Source: Bacteroidales bacterium | Lineage (GTDB): Bacteria; Bacteroidota; Bacteroidia; Bacteroidales; WCHB1-69 | Length of the DNA: 14,154 nucleotides | NCBI GenBank assembly: GCA_031272415.1 | Contig: JAISTU010000132.1 | Location: 1-14,154, forward strand | Direction: 5' to 3' | Shown: one piece after another, positions 6,973 through 13,675 of the stretch | How positions within the stretch are numbered: the first letter of the stretch is position 1 | Layout: each line of letters begins with the position of its first letter | Notes under the pieces: model-generated | The model's database searches: none | Told to the model about the DNA's origin: nothing | What the model saw: the letters and a program-made list of their open reading frames with translations, nothing else | Position numbers and translations under genes: made by a program

Positions 6973-7009
6973 GTTTTTAATTTTTAATTGATAAATTTGT
7001 GTATCTTTG
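6973..7009. repeat. right arm of a perfect 37-bp inverted repeat
   Basis: This is the exact reverse complement of 6483-6519. The repeat ends precisely at the G of the -7 box on both sides: bases 6482 and 7010 do not pair, nor do 6520 and 6972. No target-site duplication is visible just outside the two arms. Confidence 0.95.
6999..7009 (+). promoter_or_regulatory. promoter for the C-type-lectin-like lipoprotein
   Basis: GTGTATCTTTG carries the TAnnTTTG box at 7002-7009, 27 bases before the ATG at 7037. It is the rightward-facing twin of the aminotransferase promoter and lies at the tip of the right arm of the 37-bp inverted repeat. Confidence 0.7.
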
Positions 7010-7036
7010 TATTTTTTAAACAATTTTCTAAAAAAG

Positions 7037-7633
7037 ATGCAGTTGTTGAAACATTTAGCAATAATTTTGATAGGAGCAGGCATTTGTTGCGTTGCTTGTG
7101 AAAAAAAAGTAGAGAATGAAGAAAAATATTTTTATTTTGAGGGTCATTCTTATTTGATAGTTAAGCAATTAAAGACATGGAATGATGCCTCTTTTGATGC
7201 CCGTAGCAGAGGTGGTTATTTGGTGCAAATCACTTCACAAGAAGAGCAAAACGCTGTTTATCAAGGTATTTTGGAGGCAGATTTGATAGTGGATTATGTT
7301 GTGGCAGACGGCGGTGATGTGCCTTACATTTGGATTGGTGCAACGGACAAAGACCAAGAAGGCTTTTGGCTTTGGGACGACGGCAAAGGAAATATTCTTC
7401 CATTTTGGCTAAACGGAGCGCCATGGGGCAATGAGTACAACAATTGGGGAACACAAGAGCCTGATAATTATACCAATGAGGAACTTTCACCTAATGGACA
7501 AAATGCAGCCGCAATCGGATTAGAGTCATGGCTCATTGGACCGGAAACTTACGGAATGAAAGGTCAATGGAACGATATTAACAAAGATAATAAAATTTAT
7601 TATTTGGTTGAATTTGACGAGGAAATAAAATAA
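7037..7633 (+). CDS. C-type-lectin-like domain lipoprotein
   Basis: Counted from the ATG at 7037, the protein has 198 residues. Residues 1-21 form a lipoprotein-type signal (MQLLKHLAIILIGAG, then ICCVAC with C21 the likely acylated Cys, followed by EKKVENEE), so it should be membrane-anchored facing the periplasm or cell surface. Residues 31-193 are a C-type-lectin fold: WNDASFDARSRGGYLVQI, then IWIGATDKDQEGFWLWDDG (98-116), WGTQEPDNY with EPD at 141-143, and QWND at 177-180 before a final YYLVEF strand. EPD and WND correspond to the Ca2+/sugar loop motifs. All cysteines (17, 18, 21) are in the signal region, so the usual disulfides are absent. An in-frame TTG at 7007 was rejected because it overlaps the -7 box. 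It could bind sugar or protein; the ligand is unknown. Confidence 0.82.
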   Translation: MQLLKHLAIILIGAGICCVACEKKVENEEKYFYFEGHSYLIVKQLKTWNDASFDARSRGGYLVQITSQEEQNAVYQGILEADLIVDYVVADGGDVPYIWIGATDKDQEGFWLWDDGKGNILPFWLNGAPWGNEYNNWGTQEPDNYTNEELSPNGQNAAAIGLESWLIGPETYGMKGQWNDINKDNKIYYLVEFDEEIK

Positions 7634-7681
7634 ATTTTATCGTTAATATGTTGATTTACAAACAATTAAAATATTGATATT

Positions 7682-9853
7682 GTGGCAAAAGAAATTTCAA
7701 ATGATCCTATTTTTCAGTTAGCCGAGGAGTATGTCAATCGCACTTCGGAGCATATTTTTCTCACCGGACGGGCAGGAACGGGAAAAACGACTTTTTTACG
7801 GCACATTGTGGAGACTTCTCCAAAACAAATTTTAGTGGCAGCACCGACCGGCGTGGCGGCTATCAATGCAGGTGGAGTTACATTGCATTCGCTTTTTCAG
7901 TTACCGTTAGAGCCTTACATTCCCGGCAATAGAATTAAAGAAAATCATCGCTTTAATCAAAAGAAAATCAAGGTAATACGTGCCGCAGAACTGTTAATTA
8001 TTGATGAGGTGAGCATGTTGCGTTCCGACGTTTTGGATGCCATTGATACAACTTTGCGGTTTGTGAGAAAAAATCATCGCCCTTTTGGGGGCATTCAGAT
8101 GTTGTATATCGGCGATATGTTTCAATTGCCGCCGGTGGTCAAAGACGATGAATGGGGGCTACTGAAAAATTATTACAAAAGTCCGTTTTTTTTTCATGCA
8201 AAAGCGATAGAAAAAGTGCCTTTGGTGTATTTGGAACTCAAAAAAATCTATCGCCAACAGCAACAAAATTTTATTGAATTATTGAACCGTGTTCGCAATA
8301 ATGCAGTAACAATCAATGATTTAAATTTGTTAAATGAAAAATATATTTCATATAATGCTGAAAATCAAGCAGATAAACCTATTGTCTTATGTACGCACAA
8401 TGCACAAGCAGACCGCATCAATAACGCTGAATTACAGAAACTTACAACTCCATTGCATGTTTTTACAGGTGAAATTGAGGGTGATTTTCCCGACTACGCT
8501 TTGCCCACAGAAATGAATCTGCAACTCAAAGTGGATGCTAAAATTATGTTTATTCGCAATGATATTCAGGAACAAAAGCGATTTTATAATGGAAAAATTG
8601 CCAAAATTACCCGCATTGATGAGGATGGAATTTTTGCCGTCGCAGACGATAGTCCTACCGAAATCAAAATTGAAAAAGAAATTTGGGAAAATATGCGTTA
8701 TGACATTGATAAAGAGAAGAATGAGATTGTGGAAGAGATTGTGGGTAGTTTTCGTCAATATCCTGTTCGCTTGGCGTGGGCGATAACGATACACAAAAGT
8801 CAGGGTTTGACCTTTGAGCGTGTAATTATTGACATTGCCAGAGCCTTTGCAGCGGGGCAGGCTTATGTGGCGTTAAGCCGCTGTACTTCGTTGGAAGGCA
8901 TTGTTTTACAGTCGCCTGTGGAGGCAGAGTGCATACAGACAAGCAATTATGCGATGGCTTTTTCGCTCAATGAACGTCCTTACGAGGCACTTTTGCCTGA
9001 ACTGGAGGCGGCAAAGCAACGCTTTCGTTCTCAACAACTTATCAATCATTTTAATTTTAAACCTTTGGTGAATATTTTGCAAGAATATCAGCGATTGACC
9101 GAAGAGCGAATTTCGGATGAATTGCAAGCAGCGCACGATTTAGCCATGCACCTTTTCCGAGAAGCCTATCTATTGGAAAAAACAGCAACTTCTTTTCAAA
9201 ATCAATTGCAAAAAAAATTACAATATACTGTTAATGAACAACTTATGAATTGGCTGAAAGAGCGTTGTTCCAAAGCAGTAGAATATTTTTATAATGAGAT
9301 TAAAAGCAAGATACTCAATCCTTTACAAGCACATATAACTACATTTTCTTCAAAAAAAGCCAAAGCCTATCGAAAACATTTATTGGAAACCAACGATGAC
9401 ATTATTGCTTTTTGTGTGCAGTTGGCAAAGGTGAAATATGATAATTTGTCGCTGTTGAAAGAAAATGTAATCTTACCGCAATTAACTATTGATCAGGATT
9501 TTACGAAAAAAACAGAAAAAGCAGAAAAACTACCCAAAGGAGAAACCAAAAGAATAAGTTTGGAGATGTTTTTGGCTGGCAATACGCCTGCACAAATTGC
9601 ACAATTGAGAAATTTAAAAACGTCCACCATAGAAACACATCTTTTAGAGTTTATAAAAACAGGTCAAATCGCTGTTACTGACCTTGTTACACCAACAAAA
9701 ATAGATAAAATTTTACCATTGGTTCAAAATGCTATTGAAAATGAAACTTACTCCTCCGGCACTATAAAAGAAACTTTGGGCGAAGAGTATAACTACACAG
9801 AAATCAAAGCAGTACACGATTATTATACATACATTCTGAAAAAAGAAAAATAG
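7682..9853 (+). CDS. PIF1/RecD2-like superfamily 1 helicase with C-terminal HTH domain
   Basis: This 723-residue cytoplasmic protein begins at GTG. SF1B helicase motifs are in order: Walker A GRAGTGKTT (29-37), VAAPTGVAA (motif Ia, 52-60), Walker B IIDEVSMLR (106-114), GDMFQLPPV (motif III, 144-152), and the motif V region WAITIHKSQGLTF (366-378). AGQAYVALSR (391-400) follows, with R400 as arginine finger. The motifs match the PIF1 group, which unwinds DNA 5' to 3' and handles forks, G-quadruplexes and RNA-DNA hybrids. A linker follows, then a helix-turn-helix/RQC-like tail at about 625-700 (SLEMFLAGNTPAQIAQLRNLKTSTIETHL), a combination common in Bacteroidota. It starts 48 bases after the lipoprotein gene on the same strand and ends before a likely terminator. 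GTG is used because the helicase homology starts immediately after it and no ATG is nearby. Confidence 0.9.
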   Translation: MAKEISNDPIFQLAEEYVNRTSEHIFLTGRAGTGKTTFLRHIVETSPKQILVAAPTGVAAINAGGVTLHSLFQLPLEPYIPGNRIKENHRFNQKKIKVIRAAELLIIDEVSMLRSDVLDAIDTTLRFVRKNHRPFGGIQMLYIGDMFQLPPVVKDDEWGLLKNYYKSPFFFHAKAIEKVPLVYLELKKIYRQQQQNFIELLNRVRNNAVTINDLNLLNEKYISYNAENQADKPIVLCTHNAQADRINNAELQKLTTPLHVFTGEIEGDFPDYALPTEMNLQLKVDAKIMFIRNDIQEQKRFYNGKIAKITRIDEDGIFAVADDSPTEIKIEKEIWENMRYDIDKEKNEIVEEIVGSFRQYPVRLAWAITIHKSQGLTFERVIIDIARAFAAGQAYVALSRCTSLEGIVLQSPVEAECIQTSNYAMAFSLNERPYEALLPELEAAKQRFRSQQLINHFNFKPLVNILQEYQRLTEERISDELQAAHDLAMHLFREAYLLEKTATSFQNQLQKKLQYTVNEQLMNWLKERCSKAVEYFYNEIKSKILNPLQAHITTFSSKKAKAYRKHLLETNDDIIAFCVQLAKVKYDNLSLLKENVILPQLTIDQDFTKKTEKAEKLPKGETKRISLEMFLAGNTPAQIAQLRNLKTSTIETHLLEFIKTGQIAVTDLVTPTKIDKILPLVQNAIENETYSSGTIKETLGEEYNYTEIKAVHDYYTYILKKEK

Positions 9854-9860
9854 TTTTTTT

Positions 9861-9895
9861 GCCAATTAAATAATGTAGAAATTGGGCTTTTTTTT
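9861..9895 (+). terminator. probable rho-independent terminator after the helicase gene
   Basis: GCCAATT at 9861-9867 pairs with AATTGGGC at 9880-9887 with one bulged G. Eight T residues follow. It begins 7 bases after the helicase stop codon. The stem is modest and the loop long, so efficiency is uncertain. Confidence 0.5.
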
Positions 9896-9896
9896 A

Positions 9897-9933
9897 ATTT
9901 TTAATTTTTAATTGAAGAAAAAGTGTATCTTTG
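9897..9933 (+). promoter_or_regulatory. promoter of tRNA-Ala, diverged third copy of the 37-bp repeat module
   Basis: The stretch has TTTTTAATTTTTAATTG (9898-9914), eight bases and GTGTATCTTTG (9923-9933), the same order and spacing as the 37-bp inverted-repeat arms. It matches them at 31 of 37 positions, and five of the six differences fall in the eight-base spacer. The TAnnTTTG box is 9926-9933, 10 bases before the tRNA. Confidence 0.75.
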
Positions 9934-9943
9934 TAAAAACCTT

Positions 9944-10017
9944 GGGGCATTAGCTCATCTGGCTAGAGCGTTAGACTGGCAGTCTAAAGGTGACGAGTTC
10001 GAGTCTCGTATGCTCCA
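9944..10017 (+). tRNA. tRNA-Ala, anticodon GGC
   Basis: This 74-base tRNA folds fully. The acceptor stem pairs GGGGCAT with ATGCTCC and includes the G3-U70 wobble that identifies alanine tRNAs. The D stem is GCTC/GAGC (9953-9956 and 9966-9969). The anticodon stem is TTAGA/TCTAA, with loop CTGGCAG and anticodon GGC at 9978-9980. The T stem is ACGAG/CTCGT with loop TTCGAGT. The discriminator is A at 10017. CCA is not encoded (CAT follows). It decodes GCC and GCU. A run of seven T residues begins at 10021. Confidence 0.97.
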
Positions 10018-10076
10018 CATTTTTTTGCTAATGAGCATTTTACATTATTATATTGTTTAGAAAAAAAGCATAAAAT

Positions 10077-10823
10077 ATGGGTATTTCAGCAACAGAACAT
10101 ACAGCAAACACAGAGACCGCCAATCAACAAAATGTACCGAATGTTGAACCGCAAGAGTCTCAAAATGAAACAGTTATTGTTTTTGAGCATGTAGATGTAT
10201 ATCAGAATAAAAATGTTGTACTTTCTGATGTTAATTTTGAAGTGCGAAAAGGCGAGTTGGTTTATATTATCGGCAAAACGGCATCAGGGAAGAGCAATTT
10301 ATTGAAAATGATGTACGGAGATATTGCTCTCATTAGCGGGCAATTACGCGTAGCCGGGTTTAATATGTACAAAATCAAATCAAAAAATATTCAAAATTTA
10401 AGGCGACATTTGGGCATTGTTTTTCAAGATTATCAATTGTTGCCTGACAGGACAGTTTATGAAAATTTGTATTTTGTTGCCAAAGTCAGCGGGTGGGCAA
10501 AAGAGGAGCGTAAAAAACGAATTACAGAAGTGCTTGATACTGTTGGACTTACAGAAAAAGAAAGCAAAATGCCACATCAACTTTCCGGTGGTGAACAACA
10601 AAGAATTTGCATAGCCAGAGCATTGATTAACAATCCTTTAATTATTTTAGCAGATGAGCCAACCGGCAATTTAGACCCCGAAACTTCTTACGAAATTTTT
10701 GATATTTTTAGGCACATCTCTTTACAAGGAACAACTGTTTTAGTGGCTACGCATGACTATCTGATAATCAATCAGATACCTGCAAGATTATTACAAATTA
10801 AAGACGGTAAACTAATTGATTAA
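10077..10823 (+). CDS. ftsE: FtsE-like ABC transporter ATPase
   Basis: This 248-residue ABC ATPase carries Walker A GKTASGKS (66-73), the Q-loop at Q117 (VFQDYQLL), signature LSGGEQQR (169-176), Walker B LIILADEPTGNLD (188-200) and H-loop H226 (ATHDY). The sequence LLPDRTVYENL and the short 220-residue core are typical of FtsE, the ATPase that partners FtsX at the division site and controls peptidoglycan hydrolases. The lipoprotein-release ATPase LolD and MacB are close relatives and remain possible. The first about 32 residues are a hydrophilic Thr/Asn/Gln/Glu-rich extension not found in classical FtsE. No other start lies between it and the core. No ftsX-like gene is adjacent. The glycosyltransferase starts 2 bases after its stop, so the three genes through YgiQ form an operon. 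Confidence 0.75.
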   Translation: MGISATEHTANTETANQQNVPNVEPQESQNETVIVFEHVDVYQNKNVVLSDVNFEVRKGELVYIIGKTASGKSNLLKMMYGDIALISGQLRVAGFNMYKIKSKNIQNLRRHLGIVFQDYQLLPDRTVYENLYFVAKVSGWAKEERKKRITEVLDTVGLTEKESKMPHQLSGGEQQRICIARALINNPLIILADEPTGNLDPETSYEIFDIFRHISLQGTTVLVATHDYLIINQIPARLLQIKDGKLID

Positions 10824-10825
10824 CA

Positions 10826-11740
10826 ATGCTTTCTGTTTTAATACCTATCTATAATTACAATGCGGTTCAATTGGTGGAAAATTTGCACCAACAAGCAGTG
10901 GACGCAAAAATTGAGTTTGAAATATTGTTGTTGGACGATTTATCTGAAAATACAGAATGTAGGTGGAACAACTTGGAACTGCGGACTTTAAAGCATGTTA
11001 CCCTGTTTGAATTGCCCACCAAAGCCGGCAGAGCAGTGGCAAGAAATTTTTTGGCAGGACAAGCAAAATATGATTATTTATTGTTTTTAGATTGCGATTC
11101 GCAAGTTGTTGATAATCAATTTATTAACAGATATTTAGAATGTTGCAAGGGTCAAAATGTGATTGTTTGTGGCGGGACAGCCTACAAATCACAAAAACCT
11201 GAACGGGACTCCTATTTGAGATGGAAATATGGCATTAGAGTAGAAGAAAAATCGGCAGCAGTAAGAAATAAAAATCCAAATGCCCGATTTTCTACATTTA
11301 ACTTCTTGATTAGCAAGGACTTATTTCGCTCAATTTTGTTCAATGAAATGCTCAAAAATTACGGACATGAGGACACCGTTTTTGGATTAGAACTCAAAGA
11401 AAGAGGCTATAAAGTAACCTATATCGATAATCCGCTCTATCACACAGGAATAGATAAAAATGAAATTTATTTGAAAAAAACGCGTGAAGGAGTGGAAAAT
11501 TTAAAAATATTACTCTCACAATTCCCTCAAAAAGAGATACTTACAAAAGAAATTCGGCTTTTGCGGTATTACCAAATATTAAAAAAAACACATACAGTTT
11601 ATTTATTTTATAAACTTTACTCATTATTTAAAGTATTGATGTTGAGGAACTTTAATAGCGAGCATCCGAATTTATTTTTGTTTAATTTGTACAAATTAGG
11701 TTATTTGTGCAGCCTTTATTGCCAAAAAGAAATACTTTGA
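10826..11740 (+). CDS. family 2 glycosyltransferase
   Basis: This 304-residue GT-A fold enzyme opens with VLIPIYN (residues 4-10) and an ILLLDDLSEN nucleotide-binding strand. The metal-binding DXD is D89-C-D91 (LLFLDCDSQ). The later acidic pair is E182-D183 in YGHEDTVFGLEL, the likely catalytic base region. Family 2 enzymes transfer a sugar from a nucleotide sugar to an acceptor such as lipid-linked glycan or cell-wall polymer; donor and acceptor are not readable here. No long transmembrane anchor is evident, though the C-terminal 60 residues are aromatic and basic and may touch the membrane. It starts 2 bases after the ftsE-like gene, and its TGA overlaps the next ATG by one base (TGATG at 11738-11742), so translation is coupled. 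Confidence 0.85.
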   Translation: MLSVLIPIYNYNAVQLVENLHQQAVDAKIEFEILLLDDLSENTECRWNNLELRTLKHVTLFELPTKAGRAVARNFLAGQAKYDYLLFLDCDSQVVDNQFINRYLECCKGQNVIVCGGTAYKSQKPERDSYLRWKYGIRVEEKSAAVRNKNPNARFSTFNFLISKDLFRSILFNEMLKNYGHEDTVFGLELKERGYKVTYIDNPLYHTGIDKNEIYLKKTREGVENLKILLSQFPQKEILTKEIRLLRYYQILKKTHTVYLFYKLYSLFKVLMLRNFNSEHPNLFLFNLYKLGYLCSLYCQKEIL

Positions 11741-13473
11741 TGCGTGATTTAAAGGCGTGGTTGCCCATCACCAAAAAGGAACTTACATTGCGTGGCTGGG
11801 AGGAGGTAGATGTGGTTTTGGTAACGGGAGACGCTTATGTTGACCATCCTGCATTTGGGTGTGCAATTTTAGGCAGAATAATTGAAAATGAGGGATTTAA
11901 GGTCGCCATTTTGCCACAACCCAATTGGCAAGATGATCAAAGAGATTTTAAAAAATTTGGCAAACCGAGACTTTTTTTTGGCATTACCTCAGGGGCAATG
12001 GATTCTATGGTCAATCATTACACTGCCGCCAAACGCTTGCGGTCTACCGATGCTTACACGGCGGGCGATAAGGCAGGATTTCGCCCCGACTATGCAACAA
12101 CTGTTTATTCACGCATAATCAGGCATTTATATCCCGACTCATTGATTATTTTGGGAGGCATTGAGGCATCTTTAAGGCGATTGACACATTATGATTATTG
12201 GTCTAATCAACTCATGCCAAGCATTTTAGCGGAAAGTGGAGCCGATTTATTGGTCTATGGCATGGGAGAAAAATCTATCAAAGATATTTTGAACGTTTTT
12301 CGTGTTCATTCACAGCCCAAAGTTTCCCATTTTTATTCTCTCCCACAAATAGCATATATTATTGATAATCAACAAAGTATAAATAAAAACTCCCTTATTT
12401 TACACTCGCATGAAAAATGTCTGCAATCCAAAGAAAAATTTGCAGAAAATTTTAAAAATATTGAAACAGAATCCAACAAATATTCCCCTTCAATTATTTC
12501 ACAAAATGTTGATAATAAAACAGTTATAGTCAATCCGCCTTATCCTCCATTATCTGAATCTGAATTGGATGCGGTTTATGAATTGCCATTTACGCGGCTG
12601 CCTCACCCAAAATATGAAAAAAGAGGGGAAATTCCGGCGTTTATTATGATACAAAATTCGGTCAATATTCATCGGGGTTGCTTTGGCGGTTGCAGTTTTT
12701 GCACCATTTCGGCACATCAAGGCAAATTTATTGCCTCCCGCTCGGAAAAATCTATTTTGAAAGAAGTGCAAAAAATTACAGAATTGCCTTATTTTAAAGG
12801 ATATATTTCCGATTTGGGCGGTCCTTCGGCAAATATGTATCAAATGGGAGGCAAAAATAAAAAACTTTGTCGGCAATGCCAAAAGCCCTCTTGTCTTTTC
12901 CCAAAAATATGTAATAATCTTAATTACAATCATTTACCGCTACTCCAATTGTATAAGAAAGCCAATAATATCCCTAAAATTAAAAAAATAACCATCGGCA
13001 GTGGCATTCGATATGATATGTTATTGCCTGAAAATCAGGGTGTTATAAAAGAATATGCTTTGTCGGAATATACAAATGAATTGATAAAAAATCATGTTTC
13101 AGGTCGTTTGAAAGTGGCACCGGAACACACCGAAGAGCATGTTTTACAATGGATGAGAAAGCCAAATTTTGCTGTTTTTTTGCAATTTAAGGATAAATTT
13201 GACCAAATAAATGCAAAATTTCACTTAAAACAGCAACTAATTCCTTATTTTATATCTTCTCATCCGGGTTGCAGTCTCAAAGATATGCAAAATTTATCCC
13301 GTAAAATTCGCATTTTACCCCATAAATTAGAACAGGTACAGGACTTTACGCCAACCCCAATGACACTCTCTTCGGTCATTTTTTACACCGGCTTTGACCC
13401 CTATACTCACAAAAAAATCTATTGCGCCTCCAATATCAAAGAAAAACAAACCCAAAAAGAATACTTTTTATAG
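11740..13473 (+). CDS. ygiQ: YgiQ-family radical SAM protein
   Basis: Counted from ATG 11740, the protein has 577 residues. The N-terminal domain (WLPITKKEL, LVTGDAYVDHPAFG, GGIEASLRRLTHYDYW) is the YgiQ-specific cobalamin-binding-like region. A poorly conserved Ser/Asn/Lys-rich linker (about 190-265) precedes the radical SAM core, with the 4Fe-4S-binding C314-x3-C318-x2-C321 (RGCFGGCSFC). A second cysteine cluster (C377, C380, C385, C391) is typical of the family. Radical SAM enzymes cleave S-adenosylmethionine to a radical; the YgiQ reaction has not, to my knowledge, been established. E. coli YgiQ is longer (over 700 residues); this one lacks the extra C-terminal part, as do many homologues. 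The in-frame GTG at 11707 was rejected because it lies inside the glycosyltransferase gene, while the 11740 ATG overlaps its stop by one base. It is the last gene of the ftsE-GT2 operon. Confidence 0.88.
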   Translation: MRDLKAWLPITKKELTLRGWEEVDVVLVTGDAYVDHPAFGCAILGRIIENEGFKVAILPQPNWQDDQRDFKKFGKPRLFFGITSGAMDSMVNHYTAAKRLRSTDAYTAGDKAGFRPDYATTVYSRIIRHLYPDSLIILGGIEASLRRLTHYDYWSNQLMPSILAESGADLLVYGMGEKSIKDILNVFRVHSQPKVSHFYSLPQIAYIIDNQQSINKNSLILHSHEKCLQSKEKFAENFKNIETESNKYSPSIISQNVDNKTVIVNPPYPPLSESELDAVYELPFTRLPHPKYEKRGEIPAFIMIQNSVNIHRGCFGGCSFCTISAHQGKFIASRSEKSILKEVQKITELPYFKGYISDLGGPSANMYQMGGKNKKLCRQCQKPSCLFPKICNNLNYNHLPLLQLYKKANNIPKIKKITIGSGIRYDMLLPENQGVIKEYALSEYTNELIKNHVSGRLKVAPEHTEEHVLQWMRKPNFAVFLQFKDKFDQINAKFHLKQQLIPYFISSHPGCSLKDMQNLSRKIRILPHKLEQVQDFTPTPMTLSSVIFYTGFDPYTHKKIYCASNIKEKQTQKEYFL

Positions 13474-13480
13474 CGTATCT

Positions 13481-13636
13481 CGACTTCGACGGTCTTGTCA
13501 TTTTGAGAAAAATTTAACTACTTAATTATCAGTATTTTATATTTTTTTAGGAGCGGATTTTTGAAATGTAGTGCCCCCCAGATAAATCGTAACGTATTGA
13601 TACTCTTCTGTTTACAAATCGAAACCGTCGAAGTCG
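13481..13636. repeat. 13-bp inverted repeat bounding a 156-bp intergenic element
   Basis: CGACTTCGACGGT at 13481-13493 is the exact reverse complement of ACCGTCGAAGTCG at 13624-13636. The sequence is GC-rich by the standards of its surroundings. The 130 bases between contain no ORF and no obvious RNA fold. It lies between ygiQ and the Rpn-type gene and may be a miniature repeat element. I see no target-site duplication. Confidence 0.7.
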
Positions 13637-13675
13637 GGAATATGATAGGCACAGTGAGAATTTGCATTTTTCATC

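Noticed and set aside
6781..6987. 68-codon plus-strand ORF in the repeat region
   Set aside because: It starts at TTG, is built almost entirely from the low-complexity repeats at 6783-6800 and 6875-6946, and has no promoter, family motif or sensible composition.
6483..7009. Classical invertible promoter (phase switch)
   Set aside because: In such switches the promoter sits between the repeats in one orientation. Here each arm carries its own outward promoter, so inversion would not switch either gene off. Only the interior could vary.
7007..7036. TTG start extending the lipoprotein by 10 residues
   Set aside because: The TTG lies inside the TAnnTTTG -7 box, so it would not be transcribed. 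The ATG at 7037 gives a normal lipoprotein signal.
10018..10040. Terminator hairpin after tRNA-Ala
   Set aside because: The TGCT/AGCA stem is only 4 bp. The T-run before it is real, but I cannot support a full terminator.
11707..11739. GTG start extending YgiQ by 11 residues
   Set aside because: It lies inside the glycosyltransferase gene. The ATG at 11740 makes the typical TGATG stop-start overlap and begins at the conserved N-terminus.
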